NCBI RefSeq assembly: GCF_000711885.1
Contig: NZ_JONK01000006.1
Location: 62,001-126,000 of the forward strand
Direction of reading: 5' to 3'
Length of the DNA: 64,000 nt
Origin: Chromobacterium haemolyticum DSM 19808
GTDB lineage: Bacteria > Pseudomonadota > Gammaproteobacteria > Burkholderiales > Chromobacteriaceae
In this document: one piece after another, positions 39,098 through 47,823 of the stretch
Position numbering within the stretch: the stretch's first letter is position 1
Layout of the letters: each line of letters starts with the position of its first letter
Notes under the pieces: generated by a model
What the model saw: the letters and a program-made list of their open reading frames with translations, nothing else
What the model was told of the DNA's origin: nothing
Databases searched by the model: none
Translations under genes and position numbers: made by a program

Positions 39098-39469
39098 CCA
39101 TGCCGCCAAGGCGAAGAAACCGGCTTGCCGATCAGATTTTCAACACTGCGGCGGCGGCGGCGGATAAATCCATCTCCCTGATTTTTTTGTGAAAACCGCC
39201 TCTTCGCCGCGCCTGATTCGGCCATTGCCGGAAAAATCCTTGTATTTTTCTGACAAATCAGTGCGTTAGATATATAATACCGTTCGCCTCAGATTTTCTG
39301 ATCGTTCCGGCAGCTGCCTGCTGGACGCTCCGCCTTGCCTGAGGGCTGCCTGTGAAGCCAGCCCCTCCCTAGCTTGGTTACCGAATAGACGCGCCAATAG
39401 CACCCGCTCGCGGCAGTCCACGTGACTGCCGCTGTGGCTGTTGGCCTACCGTATTAGAAAGGAATCGTA
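39098..39469 (+). promoter_or_regulatory. infA promoter and long leader
   Basis: A good sigma-70 promoter is seen: CTGACA (39250-39255), 17 bp spacer, TATAAT (39273-39278). The implied leader is about 185 nt and carries the stem CGGCAGTC/GACTGCCG (39411-39431). A long structured leader on a translation-factor gene suggests temperature or growth-rate control, as with cold-shock genes. The rest of the gap shows nothing else clear. Confidence 0.65.
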
Positions 39470-39739
39470 ATGTCCAAAGAAGACATGATCGAACTGGAAG
39501 GTGTTGTCATTGAAATGTTGCCTGAGTCCCGCTTCCGCGTGCGCCTGGACAACAACGTCGAAATCCTGGCCTATGGCTCGGGCAAGATGAAGATGCACCG
39601 TATTCGCGTTCTGGTAGGCGACCGCGTCACTGTAGAGATGTCGCCCTACGACTTGACCAAGGGCCGCATCAATTTCCGTCATCCGACGGCGCCGGCCGGC
39701 GGCGGCACTCCTCGTCCGCATCACAACCGACGCCGTTGA
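39470..39739 (+). CDS. infA: Translation initiation factor IF-1, long-tailed form
   Basis: 89 residues. The OB fold is complete: [40 protein letters not shown] and [20 protein letters not shown]. The last 20 or so residues ([18 protein letters not shown]) extend beyond the usual 72-residue IF-1. Beta-proteobacteria often hold this second, longer IF-1 type. Not in an rpl operon. AGGAATC precedes the ATG. Confidence 0.93.
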   Translation: MSKEDMIELEGVVIEMLPESRFRVRLDNNVEILAYGSGKMKMHRIRVLVGDRVTVEMSPYDLTKGRINFRHPTAPAGGGTPRPHHNRRR

Positions 39740-39748
39740 TCTGCCGGC

Positions 39749-39970
39749 ATGATCCGCTATCGCGGTCATGCCCTGGAGCAACATTTGCGAGTCAATGAAC
39801 TCAAACCAGGCGATTACATCGCCGAACAACACGATAGCGCCGCGATCACTTTTACCGTGATTGCGGTCCATGCAGCAGGACGTCACTGTCACATCACCTT
39901 TTCGTCAGAATTGGGCCTGGATTCCGCCAGCTACCCGCACGACGCCTGGATCAACGCCTCTCGCCCCTGA
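39749..39970 (+). CDS. Hypothetical 73-residue protein downstream of infA
   Basis: MIRYRGHALEQHLRVNELKP then GDYIAEQHDSAAITFTVIAV and HITFSSELGLDSASYPHDAW. Starts 9 bp after the infA stop, suggesting co-transcription. There is no family I recognise and no signal or membrane segment; the alternating hydrophobic pattern suggests a small beta fold. It may be a real gene or a chance ORF. Confidence 0.5.
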   Translation: MIRYRGHALEQHLRVNELKPGDYIAEQHDSAAITFTVIAVHAAGRHCHITFSSELGLDSASYPHDAWINASRP

Positions 39971-40344
39971 GACGGCCGCGCAGTTACGATTGACGCCCAA
40001 AGCCGCACCCGCCCGGGATCTCACCCCGGCGCCAGCCGCGGCCGCTTCCGCCTTGTTTGTCCGAGCCCGGCTTAGCCGCGGGTCGGCCGCATTGCCGCGT
40101 CAATCTGATTCTTCCTCAAAAAGTCATTTGACATATCTAGAATTGGTTCCATAGTGGTATCTATGCCGCGCATCGCGCACGGCAGAAACCACCCAAGGGG
40201 CCTAGAAACACCATCGCAAGCGGTGTATGGAGTCCAGCGCGACGGCGCTGCCGGACCGCGCATTCGGTTTGTCCGGGCCCTTATAAACGGCTGCCCGATT
40301 CACGCGGCGTCAACCGCGGCGGCAGCTCGACAACAGGAGCCAAC
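39971..40344 (+). promoter_or_regulatory. Region upstream of the GH19 chitinase with a possible promoter
   Basis: 374 bp without a convincing gene. TTGACA (40128-40133) and CATAGT (40150-40155) are spaced 16 bp, a plausible promoter with an approximately 185-nt leader. A weak inverted repeat ACACC/GGTGT lies near 40209-40227. The sequence just before it is the convergent-looking end of the infA unit, with no strong terminator seen. Confidence 0.45.
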
Positions 40345-41670
40345 ATGCGCAAACCCTTCTCCGCCCTGCTGCTCGGCCTGGCCTGCCAGGCCGTCTTCGC
40401 CGCGCCCTGGAACGCCGGCGCCGTCTACCAAGCCGGACAACAAGTCCAATGGCAAGGCCAGGACTGGCAGGCGAAATGGCGCACCCGCGCCGAAACGCCG
40501 GCCGCCAATCCCAGAGGCAGTTGGACGCCGGCGGCGGCGGCCAAGGCCGCGGCGCAGGCCGAACCGGGCCAGCCTCAACCGCCCACGCTGCAGCAAGCGC
40601 TGCAATACGAGGCAGGCCTGACCGACACCGCTTTCTTCCGCAACGTCAAAGCCTCGATCCGCACCTTGCCCAACGCTCAGGTGGAGCAAGTTGCGCCGGG
40701 CCGCGCCGCCAATCCGCTGAACGTGCGCCGAGTGGAGCGTCTGCTGTCGGCAGCCAAGTGGGAGTATTACTTCTCGCGCCGCGACGCCAGCTATAGCTAC
40801 CAGCGCTTCCTGCAGGCCATCGCCAAGTTTCCCGCCATCTGCGACGACTACAGCGATGGCCGCGACGGCGACGCCATTTGCCGCCACAGCCTGGCCACCA
40901 TGTTCGCCCACTTCGCCCAAGAAACCGGCGACCACAACCGCAGCGATACGGTGCCGGAATGGCGACAAGGCCTGAAATACCTGCGCGAAATGGGCTGCGA
41001 CGAAACCGGCCCCGGTTGTGGCTATAACACCGAATGCGCCGACCCGGTATTCAACAAGGTGTGGACCTGCGGTAAAAACGCCGACGGCAGCTGGAAAAAA
41101 TACTTCGGCCGCGGCGCCAAACAGCTGTCTTACAACTACAACTACGGTCCTTTCTCCCAAGCCATGTACGACGGCGACCAATCGGTGCTGCTGAAGAATC
41201 CGGACCTGGTGGCCTCCACCTGGCTCAACCTGACCTCGGCCACGTTCTTCTTTGTCTTCCCACAGCCGCCCAAGCCATCGATGCTGCACGTGCTGGACGG
41301 CACTTGGGTGCCCAACGCAGCGGACAAGGCGGCTGGAGCCGGCAACAACTTCGCCACCACCATCCAGATCATCAACGCCGAGTGCGGCGGCGGCACCGAA
41401 CGTCAAGCGGCGCAGAACCGCATCGACTACTACCGTCAGTTCGCCAAAGACCTGGGCTGGGACTACGGCAACGAACAGCTGTCATGCGCCAATATGCAGC
41501 GCTTTAGCGCCGCCAGCTCCGCCGCCTACAACATCTATTGGGAAAAAGACTGGAAATGGGGCAATGACTACAAATGCCAGCTGGTGAGTTACCAGACGCC
41601 CTACAGCGCGCTGCAAGCCGGCAACTACCAGCGTTGCGTAGAGGACAACTGGAACATCAAGCTCAAATGA
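40345..41670 (+). CDS. Secreted GH19 chitinase with CBM5/12 module
   Basis: 441 residues. Signal peptide KPFSALLLGLACQAVFA. A chitin-binding module at about 20-52 (YQAGQQVQWQGQDWQAKWRT, with W-rich core) resembles that of the GH18 enzyme. The GH19 domain has FAHFAQETGDH with Glu193 as the likely catalytic acid, and YFGRGAKQLSYNYNYGPFSQ. Cysteine pairs are typical of class IV chitinases. It should cleave chitin outside the cell. Confidence 0.93.
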   Translation: MRKPFSALLLGLACQAVFAAPWNAGAVYQAGQQVQWQGQDWQAKWRTRAETPAANPRGSWTPAAAAKAAAQAEPGQPQPPTLQQALQYEAGLTDTAFFRNVKASIRTLPNAQVEQVAPGRAANPLNVRRVERLLSAAKWEYYFSRRDASYSYQRFLQAIAKFPAICDDYSDGRDGDAICRHSLATMFAHFAQETGDHNRSDTVPEWRQGLKYLREMGCDETGPGCGYNTECADPVFNKVWTCGKNADGSWKKYFGRGAKQLSYNYNYGPFSQAMYDGDQSVLLKNPDLVASTWLNLTSATFFFVFPQPPKPSMLHVLDGTWVPNAADKAAGAGNNFATTIQIINAECGGGTERQAAQNRIDYYRQFAKDLGWDYGNEQLSCANMQRFSAASSAAYNIYWEKDWKWGNDYKCQLVSYQTPYSALQAGNYQRCVEDNWNIKLK

Positions 41671-41674
41671 AATC

Positions 41675-41702
41675 GGCCGGCCCCGCTCACACGGGGCCGG
41701 CC
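41675..41702 (+). terminator. Hairpin after the GH19 chitinase gene
   Basis: A 10-bp stem GGCCGGCCCC/GGGGCCGGCC with an eight-base loop, 5 bp after the stop. No T run follows, so termination may be weak or Rho-assisted. Confidence 0.55.
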
Positions 41703-41835
41703 TCGCCAACGACTCTTGTTCACCCGTGCATCACCTCCCTGCCCACAGGTTCCGTCTCGTGTTCACGATAAGCCATCGCGACTAAACGCCGCGTCAATCC
41801 GGCCGCTGCCGCGCTAAAAATCGCATCAAGAACCT

Positions 41836-42060
41836 TAGAAGCTGTTTACGATCTGGTGTGCGGCGCTCTATTTGCTCAAAATTGGCCGCCAATGGCGAAT
41901 GTTACCCAGCGACTTACCCAAGCAGCCAACGATGCGCCTGCTTTAGCCGTTGGAGCGAGTCCAACCCGGATGGTGCCGGCCTCATGAACGCGGCTGGGCG
42001 GCGGCGTTTGCGGCCCTGCCGCCGGAGCTGAAACGGGGGCCGACGCGACAGACGGAGCGG
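41836..42060 (+). pseudogene. Decayed IS5-family transposase remnant with matching element end
   Basis: The left end AGAAGCTGTTTACGATCT (41837-41854) matches the dispersed repeat ends. Inside, 41890-41922 reads QWRMLPSDLPK, the N-terminal signature I know from IS5-type transposases (C-QWRMLP-x-D-P). A second frame then gives FSRWSE (41941-41958), matching the FRxW segment. So the gene is frameshifted. The 3' limit is approximate. It fills much of the gap 41671-42147 after the GH19 gene. Confidence 0.6.
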
Positions 42061-42147
42061 GAATATTGAAACTCCGCCAACCAGCTCTATGCCGCCGAGA
42101 CCCGGCGCTGTTACCCTCTGCGCAGACGATAACAATGGATATATGGA

Positions 42148-42921
42148 TTGGGCTTGAAACAGATAGGATTGCTGCTCGCGGCGCTGGCCGCGCAGCCGGC
42201 GACCGCGGCGACGCTGGACATGGTCTACGGCGCGGTGGCCTCGGACCCGTACATGAGCGGCGAAGGCGATCAGGTGCCGCTCCACCCCGGCGCGGTAGTG
42301 GAAATGGCGCAGGCGGCGGCCAAGGGCTGCCGGATCGCGCTTAAACTATCGCGGCTGCCGGGCAAGCGCCTGCTCACCGAGATGCAGCACGGCCAGCACG
42401 ATGCCGCCTTCATGTTTTCACACAATAAAGAGCGCGAAGCATATTTCAACTACCCGATGCAGGGCGACGAGCCGGACCCCCGCTACCGGTTGACCACGCT
42501 GGCCTACTCCTTGTACGCGCTGAAAAGCGCGCCGCCGGCCTGGAACGGTCAAAACCTGCCGGCGCTGGGCGCCATCGGCGTCAACGCAGGCTGGTCCATC
42601 GCCGACGATCTGCGCGCCAAGGGCGCCAGGGTGGAGACGGCAAAAGACACTGAGATGAACTTCCGCAAGTTGCAGGCGCGTCACATTGCCGCCTACGCCA
42701 CGCAGAACCACATCGGCGACCGCTATGTGGAGGAACACCCTCAAGCCGGCTTAATCCGCCTGCAGCCGCCGCTGTCGCGCAAAGACTACTACCTGGTGCT
42801 AGGCAAACGCTGGCACAAGGACAACCCGGCGCTGGCGCGCTGCCTGTGGCAGCAGATCGGCAAGCTGCGCGAAACCATGCTGCCCGCGCTGCTGCGCCAG
42901 CCCTGGTACCGGCAACCCTGA
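42148..42921 (+). CDS. Periplasmic solute-binding-like protein
   Basis: 257 residues with a signal peptide (IGLLLAALAAQPATAATLDM). The layout recalls family-3 binding proteins and transmembrane-signalling relatives: LPGKRLLTEMQHGQHDAAFM, LYALKSAPPAWNGQNLPALG, AYATQNHIGDRYVEEHPQAG. There is no ABC gene next to it. Start is uncertain: TTG at 42148 or TTG at 42154, both weakly preceded by GGAT. It follows the IS remnant directly. Confidence 0.75.
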   Translation: MGLKQIGLLLAALAAQPATAATLDMVYGAVASDPYMSGEGDQVPLHPGAVVEMAQAAAKGCRIALKLSRLPGKRLLTEMQHGQHDAAFMFSHNKEREAYFNYPMQGDEPDPRYRLTTLAYSLYALKSAPPAWNGQNLPALGAIGVNAGWSIADDLRAKGARVETAKDTEMNFRKLQARHIAAYATQNHIGDRYVEEHPQAGLIRLQPPLSRKDYYLVLGKRWHKDNPALARCLWQQIGKLRETMLPALLRQPWYRQP

Positions 42922-43361
42922 GCCGGAACGCCTGGTTTACTCCTTCCGCGCTTTTCGCTTCTCTCCACATGGCCCCGCCCTGCCACGACATGCCTCTGGA
43001 CACTGCCTCTCGCCCAGGGAGGATGTACGTTTCCCGCGCCGCCGCTGATGTGTCGACATTGATTTTCGTCATATTGATTCTTATTTAAATAAGACAAATG
43101 ATTGCAGATTCATGACGGCATTCGGATAATGCTAAGCGTCTATTTAAAATCATCCGGCGACATGCAAGCGCTCTAAGAACGTGTTTGCGATCTCGCGAGC
43201 TAAGTCTAGACAAGGCGAAAACAGCTGAAAAAGCAGACTGTACGCACCGTACATAAGCATTTTGAAGCGGTACTCACCGCGTCACGTCTCACAACGCCCA
43301 GCAGATCGTAAACAGGCTCTTAGCGCTCGTCCGTCCCGGCCGGCGTCACAAGGAGATAGGA
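42922..43361 (+). promoter_or_regulatory. AT-rich gap with a perfect palindrome, then a MITE copy
   Basis: 440 bp without a gene. CTTATTTAAATAAG at 43080-43093 is a perfect 14-bp palindrome in an AT-rich tract (43060-43150), a candidate operator or promoter element. The 3' part is the repeat copy at 43174-43322. A purine-rich AAGGAGATAG ribosome site precedes the ATG at 43362. Confidence 0.45.
43174..43322 (+). repeat. Dispersed inverted-repeat (MITE-like) element, intact copy
   Basis: 149 bp, left end TAAGAACGTGTTTGCGATCT, right end AGATCGTAAACAGGCTCTTA. Interior as in other copies (GGCGAAAACAGCTGAAAAAG; ACCGTACATAAGCATTTTGA). The insertion separates the palindrome from the chemoreceptor gene. 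Confidence 0.9.
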
Positions 43362-44471
43362 ATGGGTTTCTGGAACAAGGCCGACACCACGCGACAGCAA
43401 GCGGAGCTGTTGCAATGCAGGCAGGAAGCCGAGCAACTGCGCACGGAGCTGCGGCACACCCGCGCCCGCGCCGACGAGGCGGAAAGCCAGCTGGCGGCCA
43501 GCCAGGCCAAGAACCAGGAACTCCACGGGCTGATCGCCAATTTATCCGCCTTCGCCCAATCGATGACCGATACCCAGCAATCGCTGGCCACCCTCTCCAG
43601 CGTGATGAGCCAGGAGAAAGACCGCGCCGTCGCCGCTCAGGGCATTTCGCTGCACAGCCGCCAATCCATAGACCAGATCGCCGCCGATCTATCCAAGCTG
43701 GCCGGCGCCTCGCAAGGCGCGGCGGAAAAAGTGGGGGAGCTGGACGCGCGCGCCCAAGAGGTGGGCGGCATCGTGCAATTGATCCGCGACATCGCCGACC
43801 AAACCAATCTGCTGGCGCTGAACGCCGCCATCGAAGCCGCTCGCGCCGGCGAGCAGGGACGCGGCTTCGCCGTGGTGGCCGACGAAGTGCGCAAGCTGGC
43901 CGAACGCACGGCCACCGCCACCGCCGACATCGCCAAACTGGTGGAGCAGATTCGCGGCGACAGCGCCGGCAGCCGCAGCCAGATGGGCCAACTAGCCGAG
44001 CAGGCCGCCCGCTTCAGCCTGGACGGCGAGACCGCCGCCGGCACCATGAAGCAATTGCTGGACATGTCCACCAGCATGGAAGGCAGCATCGCCGCCTCCG
44101 CGCTGCGCGGCTTCTGCGAACTGGCCAAGATGGATCACCTGATCTACAAATTCCGCGTCTACCAAGTGATGTTCGGCTTGTCCGACGAAGACATCGGCCA
44201 CTTCGGCTCCCACCAGCACTGCCGCTTCGGCAAGTGGTATTACGAGGGTGAAGGCCGCGCCAGCTTCTCCCACCTGCCCGGCTTCCGTGAAATCGAAGCG
44301 CCTCACGCCAAGGTGCACACTGCGGCGCTGGACGCCTTGCGCGCCCATGCCGAAGGCGACAGCCGAGCCGCGGTGGCACAGGTGGCGGCGATGGAGGCCG
44401 CCAGCCTCCAAGTGTTGGCCGGGCTGGAACACATGGCCGGCGCAGGCGCCGCGGAACCTCGCCATGACTGA
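43362..44471 (+). CDS. Soluble methyl-accepting chemoreceptor with CZB domain
   Basis: 369 residues, no membrane helix. A coiled-coil precedes the signalling domain, whose tip is [20 protein letters not shown] and [19 protein letters not shown]. The C-terminal chemoreceptor zinc-binding domain has [35 protein letters not shown] and [15 protein letters not shown], supplying histidine and cysteine zinc ligands. CZB receptors sense zinc or hypochlorous acid, so a cytoplasmic oxidant/zinc taxis sensor is likely. The GNAT gene overlaps its end by 8 bp. Confidence 0.92.
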   Translation: MGFWNKADTTRQQAELLQCRQEAEQLRTELRHTRARADEAESQLAASQAKNQELHGLIANLSAFAQSMTDTQQSLATLSSVMSQEKDRAVAAQGISLHSRQSIDQIAADLSKLAGASQGAAEKVGELDARAQEVGGIVQLIRDIADQTNLLALNAAIEAARAGEQGRGFAVVADEVRKLAERTATATADIAKLVEQIRGDSAGSRSQMGQLAEQAARFSLDGETAAGTMKQLLDMSTSMEGSIAASALRGFCELAKMDHLIYKFRVYQVMFGLSDEDIGHFGSHQHCRFGKWYYEGEGRASFSHLPGFREIEAPHAKVHTAALDALRAHAEGDSRAAVAQVAAMEAASLQVLAGLEHMAGAGAAEPRHD

Positions 44472-44928
44472 AACCACGTTCGCCATCCGTCCGTTGCAAG
44501 CCGGCGACTACGCCGATTGGCTGCCGTTATGGCGCGGCTACAACGCCTTCTACGGCCGCGAAGGCGCGACCGCGCTGCCCGAGGAGGTGGAGAGGGAAAC
44601 CTGGCGCCGCCTGCTCTCGCCGGCGGAACCGGTACATGGGCTGGCCGCGGTCGCCGGCGACGCGCTGCTGGGCATCGCCCATCTGCTCTACCACCGCAGC
44701 ACTATCCAGATTCAGGACGCCGCCTATCTGCAGGATCTCTACGTGGCGCCGGCGGCCAGGGGAAGCGGCGTCGCCCGCGCGCTGCTGCGGGCTGCCGCGG
44801 ACCGGGCGCGCGCCGACGGCGCCGTGGCGCTGTACTGGCGCACCGCCGGCGACAATCACGCCGCGCGCCGCTTGTACGATCAGGTTGCGGAGCTGGCGGA
44901 CACCGTGATCTACCGCCAAATCTTGTGA
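44464..44928 (+). CDS. GNAT-family N-acetyltransferase
   Basis: 154 residues from ATG 44464 ([20 protein letters not shown]). Motif A is [20 protein letters not shown] at about 90-112, followed by [20 protein letters not shown]. The start overlaps the end of the chemoreceptor gene by 8 bp, so translation is likely coupled. Substrate unknown. Confidence 0.9.
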   Translation: MTETTFAIRPLQAGDYADWLPLWRGYNAFYGREGATALPEEVERETWRRLLSPAEPVHGLAAVAGDALLGIAHLLYHRSTIQIQDAAYLQDLYVAPAARGSGVARALLRAAADRARADGAVALYWRTAGDNHAARRLYDQVAELADTVIYRQIL

Positions 44929-44938
44929 ACCCACCGGA

Positions 44939-45373
44939 TCAGCGCAGCACATCCAGCAAGATATCCGCTATCAATCCGCTGGCCGCCACCAGCACCAGAT
45001 CCGCGCCCACCGCCCGCCACTCGTAGCCGGGGTGGCGCGGCAGCTGGCTCAGCAAGGGCGCCGGCAACACCTGCTTTGCGACGCCGGGCGGCAAGGGCTT
45101 GCCGCGCGCCAGGCGCTTGCGCATGCCGGGCGGCAGCGATTTATAGCCGGTCGCCCCGGAGTCCAGCGCCAAGCGCCGCGCCGCCGCGACGCTGATACCC
45201 GCCGCAACCCAATCCCTGTCCGTCCGCGCCGGCGACGCCTCCCTGTCCTGATCTTTATGCTTGTGCTTTCCCTGCCCCTCGCCATGCCCCTTGCCTTCCG
45301 GCGGATTGCCCAGCGTCGGCGCGGCCAACGCCGCCGCCAACAACCACGCCCCCCATGATTTCCATCTCCTCAT
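44939..45373 (-). CDS. CigR-like membrane-anchored small protein
   Basis: 144 residues. A leading hydrophobic signal/anchor (WGAWLLAAALAAPTLGNPP), a charged histidine/lysine-rich stretch (EGKGHGEGQGKHKHKDQDRE), then a conserved C-terminal block SLPPGMRKRLARGKPLPPGV and PGYEWRAVGADLVLVAASGL. This matches the CigR family as I recall it; Salmonella CigR is a secreted antivirulence protein. A divergent gene, chrB, starts 140 bp away. Confidence 0.75.
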   Translation of the reverse strand: MRRWKSWGAWLLAAALAAPTLGNPPEGKGHGEGQGKHKHKDQDREASPARTDRDWVAAGISVAAARRLALDSGATGYKSLPPGMRKRLARGKPLPPGVAKQVLPAPLLSQLPRHPGYEWRAVGADLVLVAASGLIADILLDVLR

Positions 45374-45462
45374 CTCCGTCTCCTGTCGCGCAAAGTCCAC
45401 TGTGCATGATCGATCAGCCAAGGACAAAATTTCCCTCCCAGCCAGCCCATCTCAAAAATATA

Positions 45463-45512
45463 TTGATCACTACATTAAATGTAGAATACGCTACAAAAAA
45501 ATGGAGCGCATC
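45463..45512 (+). promoter_or_regulatory. chrB promoter with perfect palindrome operator
   Basis: CTACATT-A-AATGTAG (45470-45484) is a perfect 15-bp palindrome placed between a TTGATC -35-like box (45463-45468) and the probable -10 region. It directly precedes the chromate gene chrB. ChrB is known to be a chromate-dependent regulator of its own operon, so this is the best operator candidate. Confidence 0.6.
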
Positions 45513-46442
45513 ATGGACTGGCTGCTACTGATCACTTCCTTGCCCACCGAAAACGCCACCGCGCGCATGCGTGCCTGGCGCGCCTTGAAAGCTTGCGGCT
45601 CCGCCGCGCTGCGCGACGGAGCCTATCTGCTGCCCGGCGGCGACGCCCGCCTGCAACAGCTCGAGGCCATCGCCTCCGATATCCAGCAACACGGCGGCAT
45701 CGCGCGCTTGCTGACCTGCCGCCCGTTGGACGGCAGCGATTTTCCGCCGCTGTTTCAGCGCGATGCAGACTATCAGCAGCTGCGACAGGACATTCAGGAA
45801 CAGTTGCTTGGCCTGGACCCGGACAACGCCGCAGAGCGGTTGAAACAATGGCGGCGGCTGGGCAAGGCTCTGGCCGGCATCGCCGCCATCGACTTCTTCC
45901 CCAGCGCCAGCCAAGAACAGGCGCAGGCGGCCTTGCAACAACTGGAAGCCGCCATCCAGCAGCAATTGTCCCCGGGCGAGCCGCATAGCCTGGAGATGCG
46001 CATCCCGCGACGCGCCCTGGCCGAGCACCAGGGGCGGACCTGGGCCACTCGCCGCCGCCCTTGGGTGGACCGGCTGGCCTCGGCCTGGCTGATTCGCCGC
46101 TTCATCGATCCGCAGGCGCGCATTCTGTGGCTGGCCGCGCCCGGAGACTGTCCGCCGGACGCCTTGGGCTTCGACTTCGACGGGGCCGCTTTCACTCATG
46201 TCGGCGACAAAGTCAGTTTCGAAGTGCTGCTGGCCAGTTTCGAGCTGGACTCGCCGCCGCTGCGGCGGCTGGCCGCGCTGGTCCATTATCTGGACGTGGG
46301 CGGCGCGCCGCCGCCGGAAGCCAGCGGCGTGGAAACCGTGTTGGCCGGCCTGCGCGCCGCGCTGAACGACGACGATCAACTGCTGGCAGCCGCCTCCAAC
46401 ATCTGGGACGGGCTGTACCAGCAATTCGCCAAGGAAGCCTGA
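45513..46442 (+). CDS. chrB: Chromate resistance regulator ChrB
   Basis: 309 residues from ATG 45513 with GGAG six bases upstream; an ATG at 45501 lacks a ribosome site. N-terminal block LITSLPTENATARMRAWRAL and LRDGAYLLPGGDARLQQLEA is diagnostic of ChrB. The C-terminal ChrB domain includes RRRPWVDRLASAWLIRRFID. ChrB senses chromate and activates chrA. Coupled with chrA at 46445. Confidence 0.95.
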   Translation: MDWLLLITSLPTENATARMRAWRALKACGSAALRDGAYLLPGGDARLQQLEAIASDIQQHGGIARLLTCRPLDGSDFPPLFQRDADYQQLRQDIQEQLLGLDPDNAAERLKQWRRLGKALAGIAAIDFFPSASQEQAQAALQQLEAAIQQQLSPGEPHSLEMRIPRRALAEHQGRTWATRRRPWVDRLASAWLIRRFIDPQARILWLAAPGDCPPDALGFDFDGAAFTHVGDKVSFEVLLASFELDSPPLRRLAALVHYLDVGGAPPPEASGVETVLAGLRAALNDDDQLLAAASNIWDGLYQQFAKEA

Positions 46443-46444
46443 AC

Positions 46445-47791
46445 ATGCCGCCCGACCGTCCCCTAACCCCTCCCGCCCCCGTCGGTTTCTGGCAAGCCGT
46501 CCAATTTTGGCTCAAGCTCGGCCTGATCAGCTTCGGCGGCCCGGCCGGCCAGATCGCCATCATGCATCAGGAGCTGGTGGAGCGCCGGCGCTGGATTTCC
46601 GAACGCCGCTTCCTGCACGCTCTGAATTACTGCATGTTGCTGCCCGGACCAGAGGCTCAACAACTGGCCACCTATATCGGCTGGCTGCTTCACCGCGGCT
46701 GGGGCGGCGTCGCCGCCGGCGCGCTGTTTGTGCTGCCGTCCTTTTTCCTGCTAGTGCTGCTGTCCTGGATCTATGTCGCTTACGGCCACCTGGCTTGGAT
46801 CGCCGGTCTGTTCTACGGCATCAAGCCCGCGGTGGTCGCCATCGTGGCCCAAGCGGCCTGGCGTATCGGCACGCGCACGCTGAAACGGCCCTGGCTGTGG
46901 GGTGTGGCGCTGGCCTCGCTGTGCGCCATCGCGCTGTGGCAAACGCCGTTCCCGCTGATCGTACTCACCGCGGCCCTGATCGGCGCGCTGGCCGGCCGGC
47001 TGCGGCCGCACTGGTTCCAGGCCGGCGGCCACGGCGGCGCGGACGCGCATTTCGGCCCGGCGCTGATCGACGATCACACCCCGCCGCCGGCTCACGCCCG
47101 CTTCTCCTGGCTCCGGCTCTGCCGCGCCGCACTGGCCGGCCTGCTGCTATGGTCCTTGCCGATGGCGCTGCTCGCCGCCATCTACGACTGGCACGGCGGC
47201 TTTACCCAAATGGGCTGGTTCTTCACCAAGGCCGCCCTGCTGACTTTCGGCGGCGCTTACGCGGTGCTGCCCTATGTCTATCAGGGCGCGGTGGCGCATT
47301 ACGGCTGGCTGAGCGCCGGCCAAATGCTGGATGGCCTGGCGCTGGGCGAAACCACGCCGGGGCCTCTGATCATGGTGGTGGCCTTCGTAGGCTTCGTCGG
47401 CGGCTACGCCAAGGCGCTGCTGGGCCCGGACCACCTGTTCCTGGCCGGCGTGCTGGCGGCGGCGCTGGTCACTTGGTTCACCTTCCTGCCCTCCTTCATA
47501 TTTATCTTGGCCGGCGGCCCGCTGATCGAACACAGCCATGGCCAAATCCGCCTGACCGCGCCGCTGACCGCCATCACCGCCGCCGTGGTCGGCGTGATCG
47601 CCAACCTCGCCCTGTTCTTCGGCTGGCATGTGCTGTGGCCTCAGGGCTGGCGCGGAGGCGTGGACTGGGCCGCCTCCGCCATCGCCGCCTTGGCGGCCTG
47701 GGCGCTGCTGAAACGACAGGTCAAAGTGATGCCGGTGATAGCCGGCGCGGCGCTGGCCGGCCTGCTGCTCAGCCTGTGGCGTCTGCCGTGA
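46445..47791 (+). CDS. chrA: Chromate efflux transporter ChrA
   Basis: 448 residues of the CHR superfamily, two homologous halves of about five or six helices. N-half: LKLGLISFGGPAGQIAIMHQ then NYCMLLPGPEAQQLATYIGW. C-half: FTKAALLTFGGAYAVLPYVY then LGETTPGPLIMVVAFVGFVG. It exports chromate. Starts 2 bp after chrB. Confidence 0.96.
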   Translation: MPPDRPLTPPAPVGFWQAVQFWLKLGLISFGGPAGQIAIMHQELVERRRWISERRFLHALNYCMLLPGPEAQQLATYIGWLLHRGWGGVAAGALFVLPSFFLLVLLSWIYVAYGHLAWIAGLFYGIKPAVVAIVAQAAWRIGTRTLKRPWLWGVALASLCAIALWQTPFPLIVLTAALIGALAGRLRPHWFQAGGHGGADAHFGPALIDDHTPPPAHARFSWLRLCRAALAGLLLWSLPMALLAAIYDWHGGFTQMGWFFTKAALLTFGGAYAVLPYVYQGAVAHYGWLSAGQMLDGLALGETTPGPLIMVVAFVGFVGGYAKALLGPDHLFLAGVLAAALVTWFTFLPSFIFILAGGPLIEHSHGQIRLTAPLTAITAAVVGVIANLALFFGWHVLWPQGWRGGVDWAASAIAALAAWALLKRQVKVMPVIAGAALAGLLLSLWRLP

Positions 47792-47823
47792 ACGAATTCC
47801 CACTTCAAGAAAGGGCCGCGCGC

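Noticed and set aside
42148-42921. Complete ABC transporter at the solute-binding-like gene
   Set aside because: No permease or ATPase gene is adjacent, so only a binding-protein-like fold is called.
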